NCBI RefSeq assembly: GCF_900142725.1
Contig: NZ_FRBW01000004.1
Coordinates: forward strand, 124,001-188,000
Direction of reading: 5' to 3'
DNA from: Roseibium suaedae
GTDB lineage: Bacteria > Pseudomonadota > Alphaproteobacteria > Rhizobiales > Stappiaceae
Length of the DNA: 64,000 nucleotides
Shown here: positions 26,795 through 33,951 of the stretch, in pieces
How positions within the stretch are numbered: the first letter of the stretch is position 1
How the letters are laid out: each line of letters begins with the position of its first letter
The notes under the pieces: generated by a model
The model's database searches: none
What the model saw: the letters and a program-made list of their open reading frames with translations, nothing else
What the model was told of the DNA's origin: nothing
Program-made: the position numbers and the translations under genes

Positions 26795-26819
26795 GGGAGC
26801 GCGATCTCACGCGCTCCCC
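26795..26819. repeat. Hairpin direct repeat, left copy, flanking element B
   Basis: A 25-bp hairpin-forming sequence beginning GGGAGCGCG and ending CGCGCTCCCC, 10 bp after the MFS stop. It is repeated at 27008-27032 with two mismatches. It may also act as the MFS terminator, although no T-run follows. Confidence 0.75.
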
Positions 26820-26827
26820 GAGGTTGA

Positions 26828-26998
26828 TGACAAACCTAACAAATTGTCATCCCGGACGCAGCGAAGCGGAGATCCGGGACCGGTGAACCGAGGCGCGCCG
26901 GCAGTCAACTGATTGAACCCGTTACTCTTCCGGCTCACCGGTCCCGGCTCGCGCTCCGCTTGGCCGGGATGACTATCGAGAGCTTGATACCTTTGTCA
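26828..26998. repeat. Dispersed palindromic element, copy B
   Basis: A 171-bp relative of 22521-22696. The outer ends are the perfect inverted repeat TGACAAA/TTTGTCA. The core 26846-26973 runs from GTCATCCCGG to CCGGGATGAC, with complementary arms around an approximately 40-bp variable centre. It lies in the gap between the convergent MFS and phosphatase genes and has no coding content. Confidence 0.85.
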
Positions 26999-27007
26999 GC
27001 AGTCTGA

Positions 27008-27032
27008 GGGAGCACGTTCTCACGCGCTCCCC
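27008..27032. repeat. Hairpin direct repeat, right copy, flanking element B
   Basis: Same orientation and 23 of 25 bases identical to 26795-26819. It lies 27 bp beyond the 3' end of the minus-strand phosphatase gene and may serve as its terminator. Confidence 0.75.
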
Positions 27033-27059
27033 ACTGGTAAATTTCAGGGGCCGGGCGGC

Positions 27060-28634
27060 TTAGCCCTGGCGAACCGGATCCAGGGTCACCTTGTGCAGTT
27101 CGACGTCGTCCCGGTCCATCAGGCGGACGGTGAGCTGTTCGCTCTGGCCATCAATATCGACAAGGCCGAAGAACTGCAGGCCCATGGACGGGGCCAGATT
27201 GGCCCCCTGCTCGGCGGTCGGCGCCTTCACGAACTTCACTTCCGGACCAAAGGTCATGTCGAGGTCGTTCGGACCGAAGGTGCCGGCGTGGATCGGCCCG
27301 GAAACGAATTCCCAGAAGGGCTTGAAGTCCTGGAACTGGGCCTTGTCCGGATTGTAGTAATGGGCAGCCGTGTAGTGAACATCCGCCGTCAGCCAGACGA
27401 TATTGTCGATATCGGCCGACTTGATGAAGCGCAGCAGATCGGCGAACTCCAGTTCGCGGCCCTTGGGGGCGCCGTTGTCGCCGTTGGCAACGGCTTCCGT
27501 GCGCTTTTCGCCATTCACCGTGTCCCAGACGCACAGACCGATCGGCATGTCGCAGGCGATGACCTTCCAGGTGGCGCGGGAGTTGATCAGTTCCCGCTTC
27601 AGCCAGGCCAGCTGTTCAGCACCGAGGATCTGGGACTGTGCGGTGATCTCGTCCTGCATGCCGTCCGCATTCGGGCCGCGATAGGTCCGCAGGTCCAGGA
27701 AGAACACGTCCAGCAGCGGGCCATAGGCAATCTTGCGATAGATACGGCCAGGTTCAGCGGGCATGTAGCGGATCGGGGTCAGCTCGTGGAAAGCTTGCGC
27801 GGCCCGGGCCGCCAGAACCTGCACGTTCTTTTCCGTGTAGCGGTCGTCGTCAGTCAGGTCCTTGGAAGCTGACCAGTTGTTGACGACTTCATGGTCGTCC
27901 CACTGGAAGAAGGTCGGCACTGCGGCGTTGAAGGCGAGAAGGTTCTCGTCCATCAGATTGTATTTCCACTGGCCGCGGTACTCGTCCAGCGTTTCGGCAA
28001 CCTTGGACTTTTCTTCCGTCATGAGGTTCTTCCAGACGGTTCCATCCTTCATCTCGACGGTTTCTTTCAGCGGGCCGTCCGCATAGATCGTATCGCCGGA
28101 ATGGATGAAGAAGTCCGGGCTGTGCTTGGCCATGGTGGCATAGGTCTTCATGCCGCCCTGGTCCTTGTCGATGCCCCAGCCCTGCCCGACAGTGTCACCG
28201 GACCAGGCAAAGCGCACGTTGCGGCGGGAAGCGGGAGCGGTGCGGAAGCGGCCAACAGCGGGCTCCGACAGGGCGTTGACGTCGTTGAGATCGGCAAAGG
28301 CCACGCGGTAGAAGATATCCTGATCGGACGGCAGGCCTTCCAGCAGGCGCTTGGCGGCAAAGTCGCTGTCCGGGAAGGCGTTGATCGGAGCAAGACGCGT
28401 CGGATTTTCAAACGAACCGGTCGTATCGAATTCCACCAACATCTTCGCAGGACGGTCCGTCCGGCCCCAGATCATGCCGGAGTTTGCATCCACATCGCCG
28501 GACTGCAGACCATGGGTCACCACCGGGCGGGATGCGGCACGCGAAATGGCCGGCATGGCAAGTCCGCTTGCATAGACCAGGCCGGTCGCAGCGGATGTTT
28601 TCAAAAAAGAGCGGCGGGAAAAACGCAATTTCAT
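27060..28634 (-). CDS. phoD: Exported alkaline phosphatase D (PhoD) family protein
   Basis: Metal-dependent phosphodiesterase/phosphomonoesterase exported by the Tat pathway. The N-terminus MKLRFSRRSFLKTSAATG carries the twin-arginine motif, with the signal ending near AISRAAS (about residue 35). A PhoD N-terminal fibronectin-like domain (THGLQSGDVDANSGMIWGRTD) is followed by the metallophosphatase domain with FAWSGDT, IHSGDTIYADG, WDDHEVVNNW and ADVHYTAAHYY. 524 residues from ATG 28634; the frame begins 12 codons earlier. It stands alone, and no Pho box was recognised upstream. Confidence 0.92.
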   Translation of the reverse strand: MKLRFSRRSFLKTSAATGLVYASGLAMPAISRAASRPVVTHGLQSGDVDANSGMIWGRTDRPAKMLVEFDTTGSFENPTRLAPINAFPDSDFAAKRLLEGLPSDQDIFYRVAFADLNDVNALSEPAVGRFRTAPASRRNVRFAWSGDTVGQGWGIDKDQGGMKTYATMAKHSPDFFIHSGDTIYADGPLKETVEMKDGTVWKNLMTEEKSKVAETLDEYRGQWKYNLMDENLLAFNAAVPTFFQWDDHEVVNNWSASKDLTDDDRYTEKNVQVLAARAAQAFHELTPIRYMPAEPGRIYRKIAYGPLLDVFFLDLRTYRGPNADGMQDEITAQSQILGAEQLAWLKRELINSRATWKVIACDMPIGLCVWDTVNGEKRTEAVANGDNGAPKGRELEFADLLRFIKSADIDNIVWLTADVHYTAAHYYNPDKAQFQDFKPFWEFVSGPIHAGTFGPNDLDMTFGPEVKFVKAPTAEQGANLAPSMGLQFFGLVDIDGQSEQLTVRLMDRDDVELHKVTLDPVRQG

Positions 28635-28819
28635 AGTGCTGGCTCCATGGCTGGCGAATGGCGGTGCCATCCCTCATTGCCCGGATTCAATGCAGGCCGT
28701 TCCTGACAGGCTGATTAAACCTTCGTGACAGCCTGCCGAAGATTTCATGACACGCCTGCCGCTCCTGCCTTGACCAATTCTACAGGAAGCGTCACACAGC
28801 CGGAAACGGGATCTGAGAC

Positions 28820-29653
28820 ATGTCACCTGACACCAAGAGCTATGTGTTGCCCGCCTCCTCGGGAGCGGCTGCAAGACCGCATGTAATGGGCATCCTGAAC
28901 GTGACGCCGGACAGTTTCTCTGATGGCGGCCGTCATGATGACGCGGAAGCTGCCCTCGCCCATGCCCGGCTGATGATCGCGGAAGGCGCGGACATCATCG
29001 ACATCGGAGCTGAAAGCACGCGGCCCGGGTCTGCCCCGGTATCTCAAGAGCAGGAATGGGAGCGGCTTCAACGGATCATCGAACCGGTTGCCGCGCTCGG
29101 TGTTCCTGTCTCCATAGACACCTACAAGGCAGAGACGGCCCGTCTCGCCTGTGCTGCCGGGGCTGTCATCATCAATGACGTCTGGGGCCTGCAGAAGGAC
29201 CCTGCGATGCCGGAGATAGCAGCTGAAACCGGTGCTCACGTGATCATGATGCATAACCGTCTGGAAGCCGAGCCTGCTGCCGACATCATGGCCGACATGG
29301 ACCGCTGGTTCGAGCGCTCCATGGACCTTGCTGACAGGGCCGGAATCCCCCGGGAAAAGCAGATCCTGGATCCGGGCTTCGGTTTCGGCAAGACAATGGA
29401 CCAGAACTTCCTGGTGCTCAATCGCCTGCATGAGTTTGCCAAGCACGGGCTGCCGATCCTGGCTGGCGCGTCGCGCAAGCGCATGATCGGGGCGGTCCTG
29501 AACGTCGAAACAGACGAGAGATTGTTTGGTTCTCTTGCCGTTCACCTGATTGCCATGCAGAAGGGCGCGGACATCGTTCGTGCGCATGATGTCCGGGCCC
29601 ATGCGGATGCTGCCCGCATTCTGGCGGCGGCCCGCGCGGAGAGAGTTCTATGA
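28820..29653 (+). CDS. folP: Dihydropteroate synthase
   Basis: Joins 6-hydroxymethyl-7,8-dihydropterin diphosphate to p-aminobenzoate in folate synthesis; the sulfonamide target. The family signature MGILNVTPDSFSDGG is at residues 23-37, with DIIDIGAESTRPG, SIDTYKAE and DPGFGFGKT following in order and GASRKRMIG near the C-terminus. 277 residues. Its stop overlaps the folK start by four bases (ATGA). In many Rhizobiales folB lies between folP and folK, but it is absent here. Confidence 0.95.
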   Translation: MSPDTKSYVLPASSGAAARPHVMGILNVTPDSFSDGGRHDDAEAALAHARLMIAEGADIIDIGAESTRPGSAPVSQEQEWERLQRIIEPVAALGVPVSIDTYKAETARLACAAGAVIINDVWGLQKDPAMPEIAAETGAHVIMMHNRLEAEPAADIMADMDRWFERSMDLADRAGIPREKQILDPGFGFGKTMDQNFLVLNRLHEFAKHGLPILAGASRKRMIGAVLNVETDERLFGSLAVHLIAMQKGADIVRAHDVRAHADAARILAAARAERVL

Positions 29654-30153
29654 CCTTTGAAAATGGTTCCGTGCGGGCTGCCCTGGGCCTCGGATCGAAC
29701 ATGGGCGATACCCGGGGGCATCTGGAGGCCGCTGTTGCGCGTCTGGACAGCAGCGAAGGCATCCGGGTTCTGGCCCGCTCGTCTGACTATCGCACTCCGC
29801 CCTGGGGTCCGGTGCCTCAGGACGACTATCGCAACATCTGCCTGACCATCGAGACGAGCCTCCCCCCTCGCCAGTTGCTGGAGCGGTGTCTGGAGATCGA
29901 GAAAGAACTTGGCCGGGTCCGGGATGTGCGTTGGGGCCCGAGGATCATCGACATCGATGTCCTGATCTATGGCCAGGACAAGGTGGATGAGGAGCACCTC
30001 ACCATTCCGCATCCGCGCATGGGTGAGCGGGCCTTCGTACTTGTCCCGCTCGTGGAAATCTGGCCGGATGCGCCGATCGGCGATGGCCGGACGGCCGAAG
30101 AAGCCCTCCAGACCTGCCCGGACGTTGCCGACGTTGTTCTGCTGCGCGACTGA
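29650..30153 (+). CDS. folK: 2-amino-4-hydroxy-6-hydroxymethyldihydropteridine pyrophosphokinase
   Basis: Transfers pyrophosphate from ATP to the pterin, the step before FolP. Hallmarks are ALGLGSNMGD at the N-terminus, RDVRWGPRIIDIDVLIYG (metal-binding DxD) and IPHPRMGERAFVLVPL. 167 residues. Translationally coupled to folP; 2 bp separate its stop from the end of the convergent tspO. Confidence 0.95.
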   Translation: MTFENGSVRAALGLGSNMGDTRGHLEAAVARLDSSEGIRVLARSSDYRTPPWGPVPQDDYRNICLTIETSLPPRQLLERCLEIEKELGRVRDVRWGPRIIDIDVLIYGQDKVDEEHLTIPHPRMGERAFVLVPLVEIWPDAPIGDGRTAEEALQTCPDVADVVLLRD

Positions 30154-30155
30154 AA

Positions 30156-30608
30156 TCAGTTCAGCGTGTAGAGGCTTATGTTCAGATAGGCCGCGAAGGA
30201 CACCCAGATCGCATAGGGCACGAAGCAAAGCGCTGCGATGCGGTCCCGGTTCCAGGTGAGCCGCAGAAACAGCAGGATTGCCGCCAGCATTGCCAGGATG
30301 ATCACGGCACCTGCGCCCAGATTATGCAGGCGGAAGACCACCGGGCTCCAGGCGAAATTGAGCAGCATCTGTGCCCACCAGGTCAGGAACGCTGGGGAGG
30401 AGCCTCCCCGCAGCCAGGTGCGCCACCCGGCAATGGCAATCAGCACGTAGAGCGTTGTCCAGGCGGGGGCGAACAGCCAGTTCGGCGGGGTCAATGCAGG
30501 CTTCTCTAACCCCTGATACCAGGGACCGGGCAGATTGGTTGCCCCGATGAAGAGGCCAATGCCGAGAACTGCGGCAAGGAAGACAGCAAGACCGAGCCAG
30601 CGCTGCAT
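30156..30608 (-). CDS. tspO: TspO/MBR family tryptophan-rich membrane protein
   Basis: Five-helix integral membrane protein of the translocator/peripheral benzodiazepine receptor family, which binds porphyrins and affects tetrapyrrole and stress regulation in Rhodobacter and Sinorhizobium. The 150-residue protein shows NLPGPWYQGLEKPALTPPNWLFAPAWTTLYVLIAIAGWRTW in the first half and the WAQMLLNFAWSPVVFRLHN block. The C-terminal YAIWVSFAAYLNISLYTLN is typical. It is third in a minus-strand operon after argG and an Fe-S protein. Confidence 0.93.
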   Translation of the reverse strand: MQRWLGLAVFLAAVLGIGLFIGATNLPGPWYQGLEKPALTPPNWLFAPAWTTLYVLIAIAGWRTWLRGGSSPAFLTWWAQMLLNFAWSPVVFRLHNLGAGAVIILAMLAAILLFLRLTWNRDRIAALCFVPYAIWVSFAAYLNISLYTLN

Positions 30609-30620
30609 CGGAGAATTCCT

Positions 30621-31328
30621 TCAGGGTTTCACCGCCGTGGACGGCATCAGCGCCAGGAATGCCTTCATGTGAAAGCGGGCCTGATCCGGCGGTGGAGCAA
30701 AACTTTGTCCATGGGGACACTTAGAGCGGGACAGGCAGCCTGACCAGCAAGGGCTACTCCCTATCTGGGCAAGATGGGCGCTGCACAGGGTTGCATCATA
30801 TCCGCGCTTGGCATCGATTGCGCCAACGGGACAGGCCGCAATGCAGGGCTTTTCGTCACAGGTGGGACATGGCCCCTCCCCGGGCAGGTGGATTGGGTCG
30901 CTGAGATCTTGCGGTGACAAGAGGGCTGCCCGCAATCCGAGCCATGGGCCGAAAATGGGACTGACCAGAACGCCAAGCGGGCTTTGGGAGAGATCGGCTG
31001 CTCGACGCGCCCATTTCTGGAATGGATGATAGGGCGGGCCTTCAAAGGGAAACAGCGGTTCGAGATCCGCGTTGCTGGCAATTCCGAGAAGGCAGCGCTT
31101 GGTGTAGCGGTCCAGCGGATCAGCCAGACCATCTGCAAATTCCGGCGAGCGGGAGAAACGGTCCCACAGGTCTGGTCCCGCATTGGCAACCATGAGGACG
31201 GACTTGACTGGCCGTCCGTCTGCCAGGTCGGGAAGCTGATCTGCCGGCTGGGGGCGAAAGCGCCCGAGCACAAAAAAACCGGCCGCGGACAGCTCGTCAT
31301 GGAGCGGATCCGCGGCCGGTTCTGTCAT
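30621..31328 (-). CDS. 4Fe-4S ferredoxin-type protein of unknown role
   Basis: A 235-residue soluble protein. A clear [4Fe-4S] motif CPTCDEKPCIAACPVGAI lies near residue 158, and further cysteines in the tail (PCWSGCLSRSKCPHG) could hold a second cluster. The N-terminal half (PVKSVLMVANAGPDLWDRFSRSPEF, HPFQKWARRA) has no recognised fold; the arrangement distantly recalls the ferredoxin part of epoxyqueuosine reductase. It starts 4 bp after argG ends and lies 12 bp before tspO, so it is probably co-transcribed with both. Its function is unknown. Confidence 0.8.
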   Translation of the reverse strand: MTEPAADPLHDELSAAGFFVLGRFRPQPADQLPDLADGRPVKSVLMVANAGPDLWDRFSRSPEFADGLADPLDRYTKRCLLGIASNADLEPLFPFEGPPYHPFQKWARRAADLSQSPLGVLVSPIFGPWLGLRAALLSPQDLSDPIHLPGEGPCPTCDEKPCIAACPVGAIDAKRGYDATLCSAHLAQIGSSPCWSGCLSRSKCPHGQSFAPPPDQARFHMKAFLALMPSTAVKP

Positions 31329-31332
31329 TGGA

Positions 31333-32553
31333 TCAACCGATCTGGTTGCGCTTGGCGAGTGTCCGCAGGCGCAGGGCGTTCAGCTTGATGAAGCCTGCGG
31401 CGTCCTTCTGGTCGTAGGCGCCGTGGTCGTCTTCGAACGTGACCAGCTTGTCGGAATAAAGCGACTTCGGGCTTTCGCGGCCGGTGACGATGACGTTGCC
31501 CTTGTAGAGCTTCAGCGTCACTTCGCCTTCCACATGCTCCTGGCTCTTGTCGATCAAGGCCTGCAGCATTTCGCGTTCCGGAGAGAACCAGAAGCCGTAG
31601 TAGATCAGCTCTGCATAGCGCGGCATGATCTCGTCCTTCAGGTGGGCTGCGCCGCGGTCGAGGGTGATGGATTCCATCGCGCGGTGTGCGGCCAGAAGGA
31701 TGGTACCGCCCGGCGTTTCGTAAACGCCGCGGCTCTTCATGCCGACGAAGCGGTTCTCGACCAGATCCAGACGGCCGATGCCATTGTCACGGCCATAGTC
31801 GTTCAGCTTGGCCAGCAGTGTTGCCGGGGACAGGCGCTCGCCATTGATGGAAACGGCGTCACCGCGCTCGAAACCGATCTTGATGACGGTCGGCTGGTCC
31901 GGAGCTGCTTCCGGGGAAATGGTGCGCATATGCACATATTCCGGAGCCTCGAGCGCCGGGTCTTCCAGAACCTTGCCTTCGGAAGACGAGTGCAGGAGGT
32001 TGGCGTCCACGGAGAACGGTGCTTCGCCCTTCTTGTCCTTTGCGACCGGGATCTGGTGCTTTTCGGCAAAGTCCAGAAGGTCGGTACGGGACTTGAAGGT
32101 CCAGTCACGCCACGGGGCGATGATCTTGATGTCCGGGTTCAGCGCATAGGCGGAGAGTTCGAAGCGGACCTGGTCGTTGCCCTTGCCGGTTGCGCCATGG
32201 GCGATCGCGTCTGCGCCGGTCTTCTTGGCAATCTCGATCAGGTGCTTGGAGATCAGCGGACGGGCGATGGAGGTGCCCAGCAGATAGACGCCTTCATAGA
32301 CGGCATTGGCACGGAACATCGGGAAGACGAAGTCGCGGACAAACTCTTCGCGCACGTCCTCGATGAAGATCTCCTTGATGCCCAGCATTTCTGCCTTCTT
32401 GCGGGCCGGTTCCAGCTCTTCGCCCTGGCCGAGGTCGGCCGTGAAGGTCACGACTTCCGCGCCAAGTTCGGTCTGGAGCCACTTCAGGATGATGGAAGTA
32501 TCGAGGCCGCCGGAATAGGCAAGCACGACCTTCTTGATGTCGCCATGGGCCAT
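31333..32553 (-). CDS. argG: Argininosuccinate synthase
   Basis: ATP-dependent condensation of citrulline and aspartate in arginine synthesis. The PP-loop AYSGGLDTS (residues 12-20) and the long conserved block [19 protein letters not shown] (here [15 protein letters not shown]) are diagnostic. The 406 residues are typical of the main bacterial type. First gene of the argG-FeS-tspO string. No ARG box was identified upstream. Confidence 0.97.
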   Translation of the reverse strand: MAHGDIKKVVLAYSGGLDTSIILKWLQTELGAEVVTFTADLGQGEELEPARKKAEMLGIKEIFIEDVREEFVRDFVFPMFRANAVYEGVYLLGTSIARPLISKHLIEIAKKTGADAIAHGATGKGNDQVRFELSAYALNPDIKIIAPWRDWTFKSRTDLLDFAEKHQIPVAKDKKGEAPFSVDANLLHSSSEGKVLEDPALEAPEYVHMRTISPEAAPDQPTVIKIGFERGDAVSINGERLSPATLLAKLNDYGRDNGIGRLDLVENRFVGMKSRGVYETPGGTILLAAHRAMESITLDRGAAHLKDEIMPRYAELIYYGFWFSPEREMLQALIDKSQEHVEGEVTLKLYKGNVIVTGRESPKSLYSDKLVTFEDDHGAYDQKDAAGFIKLNALRLRTLAKRNQIG

Positions 32554-32711
32554 GGTATCTGGGATCCGTTCAGTTCAGTGTCTGAGGCCCTGAAGGGCCG
32601 TGAAAACTCCGGCGCAATTTAGCCGGTAAATGCGGCAGCGCAAGGGGGAGAAACCGGGGTCTTGTCTGCAAGGTCGGGTGATCCGCCGGGAAATCGACGG
32701 CTCGGATGCGG

Positions 32712-33311
32712 TCAGGCTTTCCCCGTGCCATAGCGGCTGAGGAACATGTCGACGGTTTCCTCGATGATCCGCTCCATCTCCTCGTGTGTCGCGACGGCCT
32801 CCCCGAACATCTTCGGATAGAAGCCCCGCGCCTTGATCAGGCCGAGAAACTGTTCAGCGCCCGTCAATGTGTCTGGAATGTTGAGGTGGCCGCTTTTGAC
32901 AGTCGCGTCGAGAAAGGTCTTGATGATCATGACCATTTCCATGCGCTTGTTCATATGCGAGGCAAGATCAGGGTCTCTCAGGACTTCGCCCAGAACCATC
33001 TTCACCATCGACATGGCGCAAGGGTCCGTCAGAAGCTTGCCCTGGCTCCAGCCGAGGCGGATCAATTCATCGCGGATGGGAGCCTTCGGGTCGAAGGACA
33101 CATGCAGATAGGATTGCACCCGGCCGGCCAGACATTCGGTAATGGCCTTGAACAGCGCTTCCTTGCTCTCGAAATGGTTATAGACCGTCCGCTTGGAAAC
33201 CTGGGCGCGCTCGGAAATTCGATCCATGCTGGCGCCAGCGAAGCCCTTTTCCTGAAATTCGGCAATGGCTGCTTCAATGATCTGCTTGTTTTTCTGTTCC
33301 GCTAACGCCAT
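32712..33311 (-). CDS. TetR/AcrR family transcriptional regulator
   Basis: A 199-residue repressor-type protein. The N-terminal HTH domain reads QIIEAAIAEFQEKGFAGASMDRISERAQVSKRTVYNHFESKEALF (residues 10-54); the ligand-binding C-terminal half is of the AcrR-like kind with conserved RDPDLASHMNKRMEMV. It is divergent from the 2Fe-2S/molybdenum oxidoreductase genes, and a perfect 7-bp inverted repeat lies in the spacer. The likely role is ligand-relieved repression of those genes. Confidence 0.92.
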   Translation of the reverse strand: MALAEQKNKQIIEAAIAEFQEKGFAGASMDRISERAQVSKRTVYNHFESKEALFKAITECLAGRVQSYLHVSFDPKAPIRDELIRLGWSQGKLLTDPCAMSMVKMVLGEVLRDPDLASHMNKRMEMVMIIKTFLDATVKSGHLNIPDTLTGAEQFLGLIKARGFYPKMFGEAVATHEEMERIIEETVDMFLSRYGTGKA

Positions 33312-33387
33312 GTCGTGAAAATGCCCGCCATTCCAGAGCGTGATTTTTCACGCCGGTGCTCTTGAATCCCTCGATCCGTGTTCCCAT

Positions 33388-33405
33388 GTAAACTCGTCAG
33401 TTTAC
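33388..33405. promoter_or_regulatory. Probable TetR operator
   Basis: GTAAACT-CGTC-AGTTTAC, perfect 7-bp arms, in the 175-bp divergent spacer between tetR and the oxidoreductase. A half-site AGTTTAC recurs near 33437. GTAAACT-type palindromes are typical targets of AcrR-like TetR proteins. Confidence 0.75.
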
Positions 33406-33486
33406 TTTTTGCTCGAAAGCATTTAAGCTGCACTGTAGAGTTTACCCCCTTTAGCCATTTCCGACAAGCCGAGGGAGCGCTGGGAT

Positions 33487-33948
33487 ATGTCCGTATCAGT
33501 AACTATAAACGGGACTTCTCGTATCATTGATGCCGATCCTGAAACACCCCTTTTGTGGGTCATTCGGGATGAACTTGGAATGACGGGTACCAAGTTCGGC
33601 TGTGGGGTTGCCCAATGCGGTGCCTGCACCGTGCATCAGGATGGCATTCCGATCCGGTCCTGCCAGACAAGCCTTCAGGACGCGGAAGGTACAAGTATCA
33701 CGACAATCGAAGGGGTTTCCGGCAAGGCAGCAGATGCTGTCCGTTCTGCGTGGGAAGAATTGTCTGTCGCGCAATGCGGTTATTGCCAGTCCGGCCAGAT
33801 CCTGGCGGCTACCGCACTTCTGAGCGAAACCCCCAAGCCGACCGACGAAGACATCGATGCGGCCATGGACGGCAACGTCTGCCGGTGTGCCACCTATGCC
33901 CGTATCCGGCAGGCCATTCATGTCGCCGCCGAAAAGATGGAGGCCTGA
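33487..33948 (+). CDS. 2Fe-2S subunit of a molybdenum hydroxylase (isoquinoline 1-oxidoreductase alpha type)
   Basis: Small iron-sulfur electron-transfer subunit of the xanthine oxidase family. The plant-ferredoxin cluster ligands are Cys39, Cys44, Cys47 and Cys59 (GCGVAQCGAC ... SC). The C-terminal helical domain carries Cys97, Cys100, Cys132 and Cys134 (AQCGYCQSGQ ... NVCRCATY). 153 residues, complete. The large subunit starts 3 bp later. Regulated presumably by the divergent TetR protein. Confidence 0.93.
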   Translation: MSVSVTINGTSRIIDADPETPLLWVIRDELGMTGTKFGCGVAQCGACTVHQDGIPIRSCQTSLQDAEGTSITTIEGVSGKAADAVRSAWEELSVAQCGYCQSGQILAATALLSETPKPTDEDIDAAMDGNVCRCATYARIRQAIHVAAEKMEA

Positions 33949-33951
33949 GCC

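Noticed and set aside
29232..29247. CACGTG at 29237 in folP, and similar ones near 15968, 18262 and 43830
   Set aside because: Only the 6-bp core matches; flanking bases do not fit parS. Random occurrence in GC-rich coding DNA is expected.
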